Positions 36,081-44,351 of a stretch of 64,000 nt of DNA are shown here, piece after piece. Each line of letters opens with the position of its first letter. Position 1 is the stretch's first letter. The translations under genes and the position numbers were made by a program. The notes below the pieces were generated by a model. That model saw nothing but the letters and a program-made list of their open reading frames with translations. It did no database searches and was not told the origin of the DNA. Source of the stretch: Sabulicella glaciei (GTDB lineage Bacteria; Pseudomonadota; Alphaproteobacteria; Acetobacterales; Acetobacteraceae); assembly GCF_026183895.1 (NCBI RefSeq), contig NZ_JAPFQI010000001.1, positions 153,510-217,509 of the forward strand, read 5' to 3'.

Positions 36081-37526
36081 TCAGCGGGCCACCAGCATCG
36101 GGGTTTCGTGCAGTCCGAAATACATGCTCTTCACCTGTGCATAGAGGCGGAGGCCGTCGATGCCCTTCTCCCGGCCGATCCCGCTGTTCTTGAAGCCACC
36201 GAAAGGCGTGGTGGTGACGGATTGCTTGTAGGTGTTGATCCAGACCGAACCCGCCTCCAGCGCGCGGCCGACCCGCCAGGCGCGCTTGAAGCTTTCCGTC
36301 CAGATGCCGCAGGCCAAGCCGAAGGCCGTGCCGTTGGCCTGGGCGATCAGATCGGCTTCGTCGCGGAAGGGCAAGGCCACCAGCACGGGGCCGAAGGCCT
36401 CCTCCTGGCAGGTCAGCGCCTCAGGGGGCAGGCCGTCGATGACGGTCGGCAGGTAATAGGCGCCCTTCGCGTAGCCCTCGCCCTCCGGCGCGCTGCCGCC
36501 GCACAGGATGCGCCCGCCCTCTTCCCGCGCGCGATCCACGAAGCGGATCACGCGCTCCCGATGGTGGAAGGAGGCGAGGGGACCCATCTCCACGCCCGGC
36601 GCATCCGGAGCGGCGACGCGCAGCGCGCGGGTGCGTTCCACCACCCGCGCCAGCACCTCGTCATAGAGGCTGGCTTCGATGAAGAGGCGGGACCCGGCGA
36701 CGCAGGACTGCCCCGCCGAGCCGAAGATTCCCGCGACCACTGCCGCCACGGCGTGCTCGATCTCCGCATCGGCGAAGACCACGTGCGGGGACTTGCCGCC
36801 GAGTTCGAGCGCCACGGGCACGAGGCGGTCGCCCGCCACGCGTCCGATGGCGCGCCCGGTTGCCGTGCCGCCGGTGAAGCTGATCATCCGGACGCCGGGA
36901 TGGGCGACGAGCGCCGCGCCGATTTCCGCGCCGCGGCCCTGCACGACCTGCAGCATCCCATCGGGCAGCCCGGCTTCCCGCGCGATGCGCGCCAGTTCGG
37001 GCGCCAGGAGCGGCGAGTCCTCGGAGGGCTTGAGCAGCACGGCATTGCCGGCCGCGAGCGCCGGCGCGACCTTGGTCGCGTCGTTCATGATCGGCGAGTT
37101 CCAGGGCGTGATGCAGGCCACCACGCCGAAGGGCTCAAGCACAGTGAAGGAGACGTAGTCGCCACGACTCGGCGTCACGTCGGTCTCGAGCGTCTCGCAG
37201 ACTCCCGCGTAGTAGCGGAAGGTGCCGATGGCGCTTTCGACCATGCCGCGGCATTCGGCGAGAGGCTTGCCGTTGTCGCGCATCTGCAGCGTCGCCAGCG
37301 CCTCCTTCTCCGCCGCGAGGCGGTCCGCGATGGCCTGCAGCACCAGGGCCCGGCGGTGCGGCAGCAGCGACTTCCAGCCCGAATGGTGGAAGGCGTGCCA
37401 AGCGCGCCCGACCATGGCGTCGAGACCTTCGGCCGTGGTCATCCTGACGCATCCGACGATCGCCCCGGTTGCGGGGTCCGTGCTTTCCAGTTCGTCCCCG
37501 TCCAGGGCCTGCGGCAAGGCGTCCAT
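36081..37526 (-). CDS. NAD(P)-dependent aldehyde dehydrogenase
   Basis: A 481-residue ALDH-superfamily enzyme that oxidises an aldehyde to the acid. Motifs are ITPWNSPIMNDATKVAPALAAGN, the cofactor loop FTGGTATGR, the general base Glu in ALELGGKSP (about residue 250) and the nucleophile Cys in GSAGQSCVAGSRLF (about 284). It is the first gene of the operon and is transcribed away from the GntR gene; a palindrome lies between them. Substrate unknown. Confidence 0.93.
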   Translation of the reverse strand: MDALPQALDGDELESTDPATGAIVGCVRMTTAEGLDAMVGRAWHAFHHSGWKSLLPHRRALVLQAIADRLAAEKEALATLQMRDNGKPLAECRGMVESAIGTFRYYAGVCETLETDVTPSRGDYVSFTVLEPFGVVACITPWNSPIMNDATKVAPALAAGNAVLLKPSEDSPLLAPELARIAREAGLPDGMLQVVQGRGAEIGAALVAHPGVRMISFTGGTATGRAIGRVAGDRLVPVALELGGKSPHVVFADAEIEHAVAAVVAGIFGSAGQSCVAGSRLFIEASLYDEVLARVVERTRALRVAAPDAPGVEMGPLASFHHRERVIRFVDRAREEGGRILCGGSAPEGEGYAKGAYYLPTVIDGLPPEALTCQEEAFGPVLVALPFRDEADLIAQANGTAFGLACGIWTESFKRAWRVGRALEAGSVWINTYKQSVTTTPFGGFKNSGIGREKGIDGLRLYAQVKSMYFGLHETPMLVAR

Positions 37527-37614
37527 GCAGCGTCTTTCTCAACTCTTGCCGCGGGGTTTGCGCGCTCCGGGCAACCTTGCAAAGAAGGTCGATGTCGGTA
37601 ATCTCACCGATAAG

Positions 37615-37626
37615 ATTATCGATAAT
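37615..37626. promoter_or_regulatory. Candidate GntR operator (perfect 12-bp palindrome)
   Basis: ATTATCGATAAT is a perfect dyad in an unusually AT-rich patch between the divergent ALDH and GntR genes. CGATAA also occurs as a direct repeat (37608-37613 and 37620-37625). FadR-type GntR proteins bind short AT-rich palindromes of this form, so autoregulation and control of the ALDH operon are likely. Confidence 0.6.
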
Positions 37627-37656
37627 TTTTTCGAGGCCCGTCCTGGAGGAGCCGCC

Positions 37657-38346
37657 GTGACCGCCGCCCCAAGCCCCGCCGCGCGGCGCCTCGACCTGGA
37701 TGTGGAACTGCCCGAGCAGGTGGCAGCGGTGATCGCCGCCATCGAGACGGACATCATCCGCAGCCGCATCCTGCCGCGCACCCGCCTCATCGAGGATCAC
37801 CTGATGGAGGATTACGGCGCCAAGCGGCACGTTGTGCGCGCGGCACTGGCGGAGCTGCAGCGATTGGGGGTGGTGGTGAAGCCGCGCCATCGCGGCGCGG
37901 AGCTCCCCCGTTTCGAGAGAGGACAGCTCGACCACCTCTATGCCATGCGCGCCGTGCTGCACCGCGCGGCTGTGCAGGCCACGCCGCTTCCGGTGCCGCG
38001 CGCCCGGATGGCGCAACTGACCGCCGCGGAAAAGGCCCACGCGGCCGCGGCGCGGAGCGGCGACCTGATCCGCATCCACCAGGAGAACATGGCGTTTCAT
38101 CGAGCGCTGTTCGGGCTTTGCGACAACCCCTACCTCGCCGAATCGATCCGGCTGCATGACTGGTTGAGCTTCCCCGCCCGGGCCTATGGCGCAGCCGGCC
38201 CGGGCGCGCTGGCCCAGGCTTGCGAGGAGCATGGGGCGATGGTGCAGGCCCTCCGTGACGGAGACCGCGAGACGCTGGAGCACTTGTCGGTCACGCACAT
38301 GGACCGCGCGCGCCAGCTCTACATCCAGAAATTCCTCGCCGGCTGA
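37657..38346 (+). CDS. GntR-family transcriptional regulator (FadR/FCD subfamily)
   Basis: A 229-residue regulator. The N-terminal winged HTH is IRSRILPRTRLIEDHLMEDYGAKRHVVRAALAELQRLGVVV. The C-terminal all-helical FCD ligand domain carries the Arg/His pattern of metal- and acid-binding FCD proteins (HQENMAFHRALFGLCDNPYLAESI). Effectors of this subfamily are usually organic acids. The GTG start at 37657 has a GGAGGA ribosome-binding site 6 bp upstream; the frame is open far upstream, but that would overlap the divergent ALDH gene and the palindrome. It likely represses the ALDH-to-Bug-3 operon. Confidence 0.9.
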   Translation: MTAAPSPAARRLDLDVELPEQVAAVIAAIETDIIRSRILPRTRLIEDHLMEDYGAKRHVVRAALAELQRLGVVVKPRHRGAELPRFERGQLDHLYAMRAVLHRAAVQATPLPVPRARMAQLTAAEKAHAAAARSGDLIRIHQENMAFHRALFGLCDNPYLAESIRLHDWLSFPARAYGAAGPGALAQACEEHGAMVQALRDGDRETLEHLSVTHMDRARQLYIQKFLAG

Positions 38347-38349
38347 CGC

Positions 38350-39663
38350 TTAAGCGCCGGCGCTGCCCTGTGCCATGTCGCGGTTCAGCTGCCCGGCATA
38401 GCGGCGGAAGTCCACCTCCAGCGCATAGCGCGCGGAGTTGACATAGGTGCGCGCGAGGATCGCCAGGTGTTCCTCCACCTCGCGCTCCATCGTCGCGCGA
38501 TCGGGCAGGCGGATCGTGCCGGCCAGCACGCCTGCCAGCCAGCGCGCCTGGATCTCCACCAGCGGAATGGTGGGACCGATCGGCTGCACGAGGCCTGTGA
38601 AGCACAGGCTGGGATGCGCGGGCGGCATGATCCGTCGATAAAGGCGCGCCTTGCCATCCTTCACGGGCCAAAGGTCGCGGTCGAGAAAGGGAAACTCCGT
38701 CTCGTAGCCAGTGGCGTAGATGATCGCGTCGAAATCGGTGCGGGTGCGGTCCGTGAACTCGACCGTCCTTCCATCCAGCCGCGCGATGTCCGGGCGGATG
38801 CGGATGCGCCCATGGCCCACATGTGGCAGCAGGTCCTGGCTGATCGTCGCGTGCTCGCGCCAGATCGGGTGTGCGGGGCGCGGGACGCCGAAGCGCTCCT
38901 GCCGGCCGATCGAGAGCACCTTCAGCCGGCCGAGGATCGCGCGCGCCAGCGGCACGGGGAGGCGAAGCTTGCGCGTGAGGAAGGAGGACCAGCGGTCGGT
39001 GGGAATGCCCATGATGTACTTGGGCATGATATGGGCGCTGCGCCGCGTGGAGAGATGTGTGGTGCGCGCCTGCCGCGCCACGTCGGAGGCGATGTCCACT
39101 GCCGAGTTGCCGATGCCCACCACCAGCACGGTCTTGTCACGGTAGGGGTCGGCGACGCGGTAGTGGTGGGAATGGAGCGCCTCGCCGTCGAACTGACCGG
39201 GAAAGTCGGGCCAGCGTGGCTTCCACAAATGCCCGTTCGCGACGATGACCGTGGGGTAGCGCCGCGTCTCGCTGCCTTTGAGGGCCACGTCCCATCCGCC
39301 CTTGGCGGGTGAGACGCGTGTCACCTCGGTGCGGAACTGAACATGCTCGCGCAGGCCGTAGCGGTCGGCATAGGCCTCAAGGTAATCCAGCACTTCCCAG
39401 TGGGACAGGAAGTCCGGCGCGTCGGGCGGGAAGGGGAAGTCCGAATAGGCGAGGTTCCGCACGCTTGTGTCGATGTGAAGGCTGCGATAGGCGGAAGAGA
39501 CGCCGTTGTCGTTCTCGTAGCGCCACATCCCGCCAAGCTGCGAGCCCTTCTCGAAGATGTCGAAGGCGAGGTCCTTCTCCTTCAGCGCCTTGGCGGTGGC
39601 GATGCCGGAGGAGCCGCCGCCGATGATGCAGATGGGGGCCGCCGGGATGTGCTGTTCAGCCAT
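38350..39663 (-). CDS. Flavin-containing monooxygenase (FMO/Baeyer-Villiger-like)
   Basis: A 437-residue class B flavoprotein monooxygenase. The FAD motif is ICIIGGGSSGIATAKAL (residues 11-27). The FMO identifying motif FPGQFDGEALHSHHYR fits FxGxxxHxxxY/F. A second dinucleotide fold VLVVGIGNSAVDIA binds NADPH, and ATGYETEF lies near the C-terminus. Members oxygenate N, S or carbonyl carbons of small substrates. It lies 33 bp downstream of the acyl-CoA synthetase gene in the same direction, and the two may form a unit. It converges with the GntR gene with 3 bp between stop codons. Confidence 0.92.
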   Translation of the reverse strand: MAEQHIPAAPICIIGGGSSGIATAKALKEKDLAFDIFEKGSQLGGMWRYENDNGVSSAYRSLHIDTSVRNLAYSDFPFPPDAPDFLSHWEVLDYLEAYADRYGLREHVQFRTEVTRVSPAKGGWDVALKGSETRRYPTVIVANGHLWKPRWPDFPGQFDGEALHSHHYRVADPYRDKTVLVVGIGNSAVDIASDVARQARTTHLSTRRSAHIMPKYIMGIPTDRWSSFLTRKLRLPVPLARAILGRLKVLSIGRQERFGVPRPAHPIWREHATISQDLLPHVGHGRIRIRPDIARLDGRTVEFTDRTRTDFDAIIYATGYETEFPFLDRDLWPVKDGKARLYRRIMPPAHPSLCFTGLVQPIGPTIPLVEIQARWLAGVLAGTIRLPDRATMEREVEEHLAILARTYVNSARYALEVDFRRYAGQLNRDMAQGSAGA

Positions 39664-39696
39664 GGCGGCGAAGATCCCTCGAGGCGCTGCGCAGCT

Positions 39697-41238
39697 TCAT
39701 CCGGCGTCTCCCATGTCCTTCAATGTTTCTTCCAGTTTGTGTCGCATGATCTTTCCTGTGGTGGAGCGTGGGAGGTCGCTTTCGGTGACGAAGCGGATCT
39801 CGCGCGGCAGCTTGTAGGAGGCGATGCGGGCGCGGCAGGCGGCGAGGAGGTCGTCGGCCGAAAGCCCGGGCGCGCGGGGCAGCACGAAGGCGACGGGCAC
39901 CTCGCCCCAGCGGGGGTCCTTGCGTCGCACCACGGCGGCGTCGGCCACCTGGGGGTGGGCGAGCAGGACGCGCTCGATCTCGGCGGGGTAGATGTTCTCG
40001 CCGCCCGACTTGATCAGGTACTTGCGGCGGTCGACGTAGTCGAAGGTGCCGTCGGGGTTGCGGCGCAGCACGTCGCCCATGTGGTACCAACCGCCGCGGA
40101 AGGCCTCCTGGTTGGCGGTCTCGTTGCGCCAGTAGCCGGAGAACAGGGAAGGGCCGCGAAAGGCGACCTCGCCGGGGGTGCCGTCGGGAACCTCATGGCC
40201 GTGCTCGTCGAGCAGGCGGATCTGGCACAGCGAGCTTTGGGTCTTGCCGAAGGAGGCGGGGGCGACGCCGATGGGGATGCGCCCTGCCGAGGCGGGGGCC
40301 ATGCCGGTCTCGGTGGAGCCGAAGGTGTTGCGGAAGGGCGCGCCGAGCAGCGCCGTGATCTCGGCAATCTCCCCAGGCGGAACCAAGTCGGGCATCGATC
40401 CCATCACGGTGATGCCGCGCGGGCGCACGGGGGTGCGGCGCAGCTGCTCCAGCACCCTCGCCACCACGCCCGTGACGGCGAGAAGCCCCAGCTCCTCATG
40501 CGGAAGAAGTTCGACCAGTGTGGCGGCGTTGAAGCCGTCCATCACCATCACCTTGCCGCCATGCATCAGGGTGCCGAAGACATTGTCGGCCGCCCCCATG
40601 TGGAACAGCGGGGCCCACGCGACGAAGCACTTCCTTGGGTCGAGGCAGCCATCCATGAAGGCGATGGCCGTGCGCGCCACCATCGCGCGATGCGAGATGA
40701 CGGCACTCTTCGGCATGCCGGTGGTGCCGGAGGTGTAGAGGATGACGAGCCCGTCTTCCGGCTGAACCGCCGTGGAAGGGCTTCGCGCCGGCTGCGAATG
40801 GAGCAGGGCTTCGTAATCATCGCCGAGCACGATAGCGGGCAGGGGGTGATCCAGCGGTTTGAGCCGCGCGGAAAAACGTTCGGAGACGATGGTCAGGCGT
40901 GGCTCCGCGAGGGCGAGGCAGTGGGCCAGCTCCTCAGGTGATTGGCGCCAGTTCTGACAGGCCAGGATGACGCCGAGCTTGGCGCAGGCCAGCTGGACTT
41001 CGATGAACTCGGCCCGGTTCTCCGACAGGATCGCCACCCGGTCGCCAAGCACAGTCCCATGCGCGATCAATGCGGCACAGAGCCGGTTCACGCGATCATT
41101 CAGCGCGGCATAGGAAAGCAGGCGTCCATCCTGCTCAAGCGCTGGCGCGCCGGGTTGCCGCCGGACCTGCTCTTCAAAGAGATCTCCGACCGTGATCTGG
41201 AAAGCGTCGGTGAGGAGCCGCGCCGTAGCGTCAGACAT
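39697..41238 (-). CDS. AMP-forming acyl-CoA synthetase/ligase
   Basis: A 513-residue member of the ANL superfamily that activates a carboxylic acid via acyl-AMP to its CoA thioester. The P-loop LYTSGTTGMPKSAVISH, the FGSTET motif and the hinge/core Y-x-D RRKYLIKSGGENIYP are intact, and the catalytic lysine lies in PRSTTGKIMRHKL at the C-terminus. The ATG at 41238 gives a normal N-terminus; the frame is open to 41286. Substrate unknown (a medium-chain or aromatic acid is typical). Confidence 0.93.
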   Translation of the reverse strand: MSDATARLLTDAFQITVGDLFEEQVRRQPGAPALEQDGRLLSYAALNDRVNRLCAALIAHGTVLGDRVAILSENRAEFIEVQLACAKLGVILACQNWRQSPEELAHCLALAEPRLTIVSERFSARLKPLDHPLPAIVLGDDYEALLHSQPARSPSTAVQPEDGLVILYTSGTTGMPKSAVISHRAMVARTAIAFMDGCLDPRKCFVAWAPLFHMGAADNVFGTLMHGGKVMVMDGFNAATLVELLPHEELGLLAVTGVVARVLEQLRRTPVRPRGITVMGSMPDLVPPGEIAEITALLGAPFRNTFGSTETGMAPASAGRIPIGVAPASFGKTQSSLCQIRLLDEHGHEVPDGTPGEVAFRGPSLFSGYWRNETANQEAFRGGWYHMGDVLRRNPDGTFDYVDRRKYLIKSGGENIYPAEIERVLLAHPQVADAAVVRRKDPRWGEVPVAFVLPRAPGLSADDLLAACRARIASYKLPREIRFVTESDLPRSTTGKIMRHKLEETLKDMGDAG

Positions 41239-41599
41239 GAGGCGGCACGTGAAGCGTGCAGCGATTTGTTCCGTTGAGAGGAACATTAGGCCCGTGCCCC
41301 CTGGACCGGATGCTGTGCATTAGCATGAGGTCGTCCATTCCGCGCAACTCATCGCTGGCTTGGCACAGCATTCAACCGGCCTCAATCTCTTTCAGCTCCG
41401 TATGCGTTGAAGTGAATGGCCCGAGCCCGGGCATGACGTCGCTAGCACATAAAATTCTGTCCGGCGGAACTTGATATGCAAGGGCGAGAACACGCAACTG
41501 CGGCACCTGCCGGACGTCTTGGTACGCGGCGCTTATCCTGGTCGGTCAGCCCAGGTGTTCGCGTATCCATGAGACGGCCACCGCCCTGACCCTCCCGTT
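41239..41599. other. Intergenic region without a recognisable gene
   Basis: About 360 bp lie between the AsmA stop and the acyl-CoA synthetase start. It is less GC-rich than the surroundings around 41400-41480. Both strands carry only short frames without family resemblance. It should contain the acyl-CoA synthetase promoter; I could not identify a convincing -35/-10 pair. The one structured element is the inverted repeat at 41310-41371. Confidence 0.5.
41310..41371. repeat. 9-bp perfect inverted repeat upstream of the acyl-CoA synthetase gene
   Basis: ATGCTGTGC (41310-41318) is repeated as GCACAGCAT (41363-41371). The left copy is itself part of a smaller dyad ATGCT-N7-AGCAT (41310-41326). 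The position, 72-133 bp upstream of the start codon, suits an operator pair or looped regulatory site. Confidence 0.45.
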
Positions 41600-43543
41600 T
41601 CAGCGTGCGGCAGGGCGCGTGTTGCGGCGGACCATGGCCTCGCAGCGATTGTCCTCGCCGATGCCGAACTGGATGGTCGGCAGCAGCCCCGCCACCGGGG
41701 CGAGCAGCGCGCTCAGCGCCGCGACGGCGCCGCCGCGCGCCGCTAACTCGCCCATCTCGGGCCCGACGGACGGATTGCGGAACGTGCCCGAGATCAGGAG
41801 CGAGGTGGGCAAGGCGCCGATGGTGAAGCTTTTCGACTCGCTGCGCAGACGCACTTCGAGGCGCTCCCTCGCCAGGTTCACGCTTCCGGTCGCGGAGATG
41901 AGCACGTCCTCCGTATCCAGCAGGACGGTCCGCATGTTGAGGACGCCCCGCTGCAGGGCGAAATCGCCGACGAAGCACTGCACCGGGGTGCGCCCCGGCA
42001 CGCCCAGCGCCGAGACCAACGCATTCGCCAGCCTCAGCCCCGACAGGTCGACCAGAAGCGCGGACAGATTGCCCCCGGACATGCCCAGGGTCAGCGAGCC
42101 ATTGCCGGTGCCCAGGATGCCGGCCAGTGAGTTCCCGGTGCCTTCGACCCGCGCCCGCCCGCTCAAGGTCCCGGCGCCCTCGAAGGTACGCGTCGCCTGC
42201 ATCAGGCGCGACAGGTCCAGGCGTTCGAAGCGCAAATCGGCCTGCGCCCGCATGCGGTCCTCCTCGGTCGGCGCCAGGGTGACGTTGCCGGAGATCTGGC
42301 CGCGGCCCACGGCGAGTGCGATTGGCCGCAGATGCACGACCCCCTCCTTCACCTCCAGCTCGGCCCGCATGGAGTCGAAGGGCACGTTGCGGCCGATGAT
42401 GCTGTCGGCCCGGTAGCTGATGCGGATGTCGTTCGATTGCAGCTTCGGCAGGTCGAATGGTTCGTCCGGGAGGACGCGGGCGCGGGACTGGTTGCGATCC
42501 TGGGCGCGGCGCTGCTCCGGGGTCTGACCGGGCGTCGTGCGGCGACCGGGCTCCTCGCCGATGAAGCCGCCGAGATCGGCGAGGTCCACGCGGCGCGACT
42601 GCAACTCGCCCTCGACATCCATGCGCTCGCCGGCCGTGCCGACCGTGATGTGGCCGCTGATGTCGGATTGCCCCACGCGGCCGACGATCTCGCTGAATCG
42701 GTACCGCCCCTCCGCGTAGTCGAGCCGGCCCGACACCTCGTAGTTTGGGGTGGGCGGCGTCGGAACGCCGGTCAGCTTTTCCAGCTGCACCATGTCCGGG
42801 CCCTGGAGGTTCAGGCGCAGATCGGCGCCCGCCAGTGCCAGCGGGTCACGCAGCGTGCCCTCCAGCGAGAGCTGGGTCGGCCCGTTCGCGAGTTGCAGGG
42901 AAACCGGCCAGGGCCGGTCCTCGCTCAGCGCCATGATCGCCCCGCCGAGTGCCTGGCCGGTGATCGGCAAGCCGGCATAGGTGCCGGAGATCTCGGCCGC
43001 GATCTTGGGCTCGGTGCTCGCCTCGTCGCGGGTATTCACGGCAAGCTGGAAATCGGCCTGGAGATGGGGAAGGACGACGTGCGCGGAGCCGTCCACGATC
43101 CGCAGGATGCCCAGGCGGGGCTGCGAGGACCCGCCCGTGTCCGAGGCCGAGCTGCCGAAGCTGTAGTTGCTGGTGCGGTCGTTCAGGGCAACGGCTTCGA
43201 CCACCGGCTTCTGGATCTCGAGTGCGGGCAGGACGAGGATGCCCTGCTTCCAGGACTCCATTAGGTCGACATGCGCCACCAGGCGATCGGCCCGGGCGAA
43301 AGGCACTTCGCTCGGGAAGCCGGGCGGGTTCGCGATGCGCACGTCTTCGGACGTCACCACGATTGTCCGGCCCAGGCGGACATGCAGGTGGGCGATGGTG
43401 ACGGGGCGGCCGAGGGCCGCGGAAGCCCGGCTCTCCGCCAACGGCACGAACCAGTCCCAGGACCAGAAGGCGATGAGGAGCAGCAGGAAGACAACGGGCG
43501 GAGCCGTCCATTTCAGCCAACGCGGCAGGTTCAGGCGCGGCAC
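41600..43543 (-). CDS. AsmA family protein
   Basis: A 647-residue envelope protein. After a few cytoplasmic residues there is a single membrane anchor (APPVVFLLLLIAFWSW, about residues 12-28). A large periplasmic, beta-rich repetitive region follows, with the AsmA N-terminal pattern GRPVTIAHLHVRLGRTIVVTSEDVRIANP and the AsmA_2 C-terminal block GNGSLTLGMSGGNLSALLVDLSGL ... ATGSVNLARERLEVRLR. AsmA/TamB-like proteins form bridge structures that influence outer-membrane lipid composition. I chose the GTG at 43543 because AGGAGGAT lies just upstream; the frame is open to 43612. Confidence 0.88.
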   Translation of the reverse strand: MPRLNLPRWLKWTAPPVVFLLLLIAFWSWDWFVPLAESRASAALGRPVTIAHLHVRLGRTIVVTSEDVRIANPPGFPSEVPFARADRLVAHVDLMESWKQGILVLPALEIQKPVVEAVALNDRTSNYSFGSSASDTGGSSQPRLGILRIVDGSAHVVLPHLQADFQLAVNTRDEASTEPKIAAEISGTYAGLPITGQALGGAIMALSEDRPWPVSLQLANGPTQLSLEGTLRDPLALAGADLRLNLQGPDMVQLEKLTGVPTPPTPNYEVSGRLDYAEGRYRFSEIVGRVGQSDISGHITVGTAGERMDVEGELQSRRVDLADLGGFIGEEPGRRTTPGQTPEQRRAQDRNQSRARVLPDEPFDLPKLQSNDIRISYRADSIIGRNVPFDSMRAELEVKEGVVHLRPIALAVGRGQISGNVTLAPTEEDRMRAQADLRFERLDLSRLMQATRTFEGAGTLSGRARVEGTGNSLAGILGTGNGSLTLGMSGGNLSALLVDLSGLRLANALVSALGVPGRTPVQCFVGDFALQRGVLNMRTVLLDTEDVLISATGSVNLARERLEVRLRSESKSFTIGALPTSLLISGTFRNPSVGPEMGELAARGGAVAALSALLAPVAGLLPTIQFGIGEDNRCEAMVRRNTRPAAR

Positions 43544-43740
43544 CTCATCCTCCTGACAGGCTTTTCTTGGGTGGTGCAGGAGGGCCGCTCCGCACCCCGT
43601 GAAGTCTTCCACTGAAGGGAATGAGCGCCCCCGGCCGAGGGTTGCTTTCCTTCGGGGCTGTCGTGTGGCGCGTCTGGGTTGTTCCGATGCAGGAATGATG
43701 ACCCTGATTTGTCGTATTCAGGGCTCAGCCGCGGCGGGCG

Positions 43741-44124
43741 TCATCTGGAGCAGCCATACAGGTTGAGGCAGGCGAAGTAGCGGGTGAGGCATTGCTGCGT
43801 GCAGCCGGCCCGGTCAGTGGGCGTGAAGGCTGGCGCGCCAGGGTTGGTGCTCCAGGTTGGAGGGCAGGCCATGCGGCAGGAGGCCTGCTGGGCCTCGCAG
43901 CCCTGCCGAAGGGGCGCCGCACAGGTCGCACGGGTCGGCGGTGGCTGCGTCGGTCTCGGCGGCGCCTGTTCAGCGTGCGGCCGGGGCATCTTGCGGGGCG
44001 CAGGTTCCGTCCAGCTCTTCGGGGGAGGGGGTTGGTCGCCCGCGGTCGGACCGGCCGCACCCAAGGCGGAGGCCAGGACAAGCAGGAAGCCGATCATCGC
44101 CAGGGTACGAAAGAACGACCGCAT
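43741..44124 (-). CDS. Small secreted cysteine-rich protein of unknown function
   Basis: A 127-residue hypothetical protein. Residues 1-24 form a clear signal peptide (FFRTLAMIGFLLVLASALGA). A Pro-rich linker follows, then a C-terminal region with eight cysteines (CAAPLRQGCEAQQASCRMAC ... GCTQQCLTRYFACLNLYGC), an even number fitting four disulfides. No family recognised. It lies downstream of the proteasome-like hydrolase gene in the same direction, 227 bp away. A small hairpin (CCCTGA/TCAGGG, 43702-43723) follows its stop. Confidence 0.6.
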   Translation of the reverse strand: MRSFFRTLAMIGFLLVLASALGAAGPTAGDQPPPPKSWTEPAPRKMPRPHAEQAPPRPTQPPPTRATCAAPLRQGCEAQQASCRMACPPTWSTNPGAPAFTPTDRAGCTQQCLTRYFACLNLYGCSR

Positions 44125-44351
44125 GCCTTAGCCCCCACTCGATGCGCGAAACGTTGGGGAAACCTCCCGCCACCACGGCCTTGGCGCAAGGGGACGCGCC
44201 GATCCCTGACGGGGCAAATTCTTGCGGCGGCGCTTCAGAAGCCGTGGCAGAGGGACTGGCGGACAAGCGCTGCTTCCCGACGGGCGTGGGAGCCGACTCT
44301 CCCAGCCGCCAGCAGGCATCGCGATGGCGTCCCCAGCGTAGCCAGGGAGCC

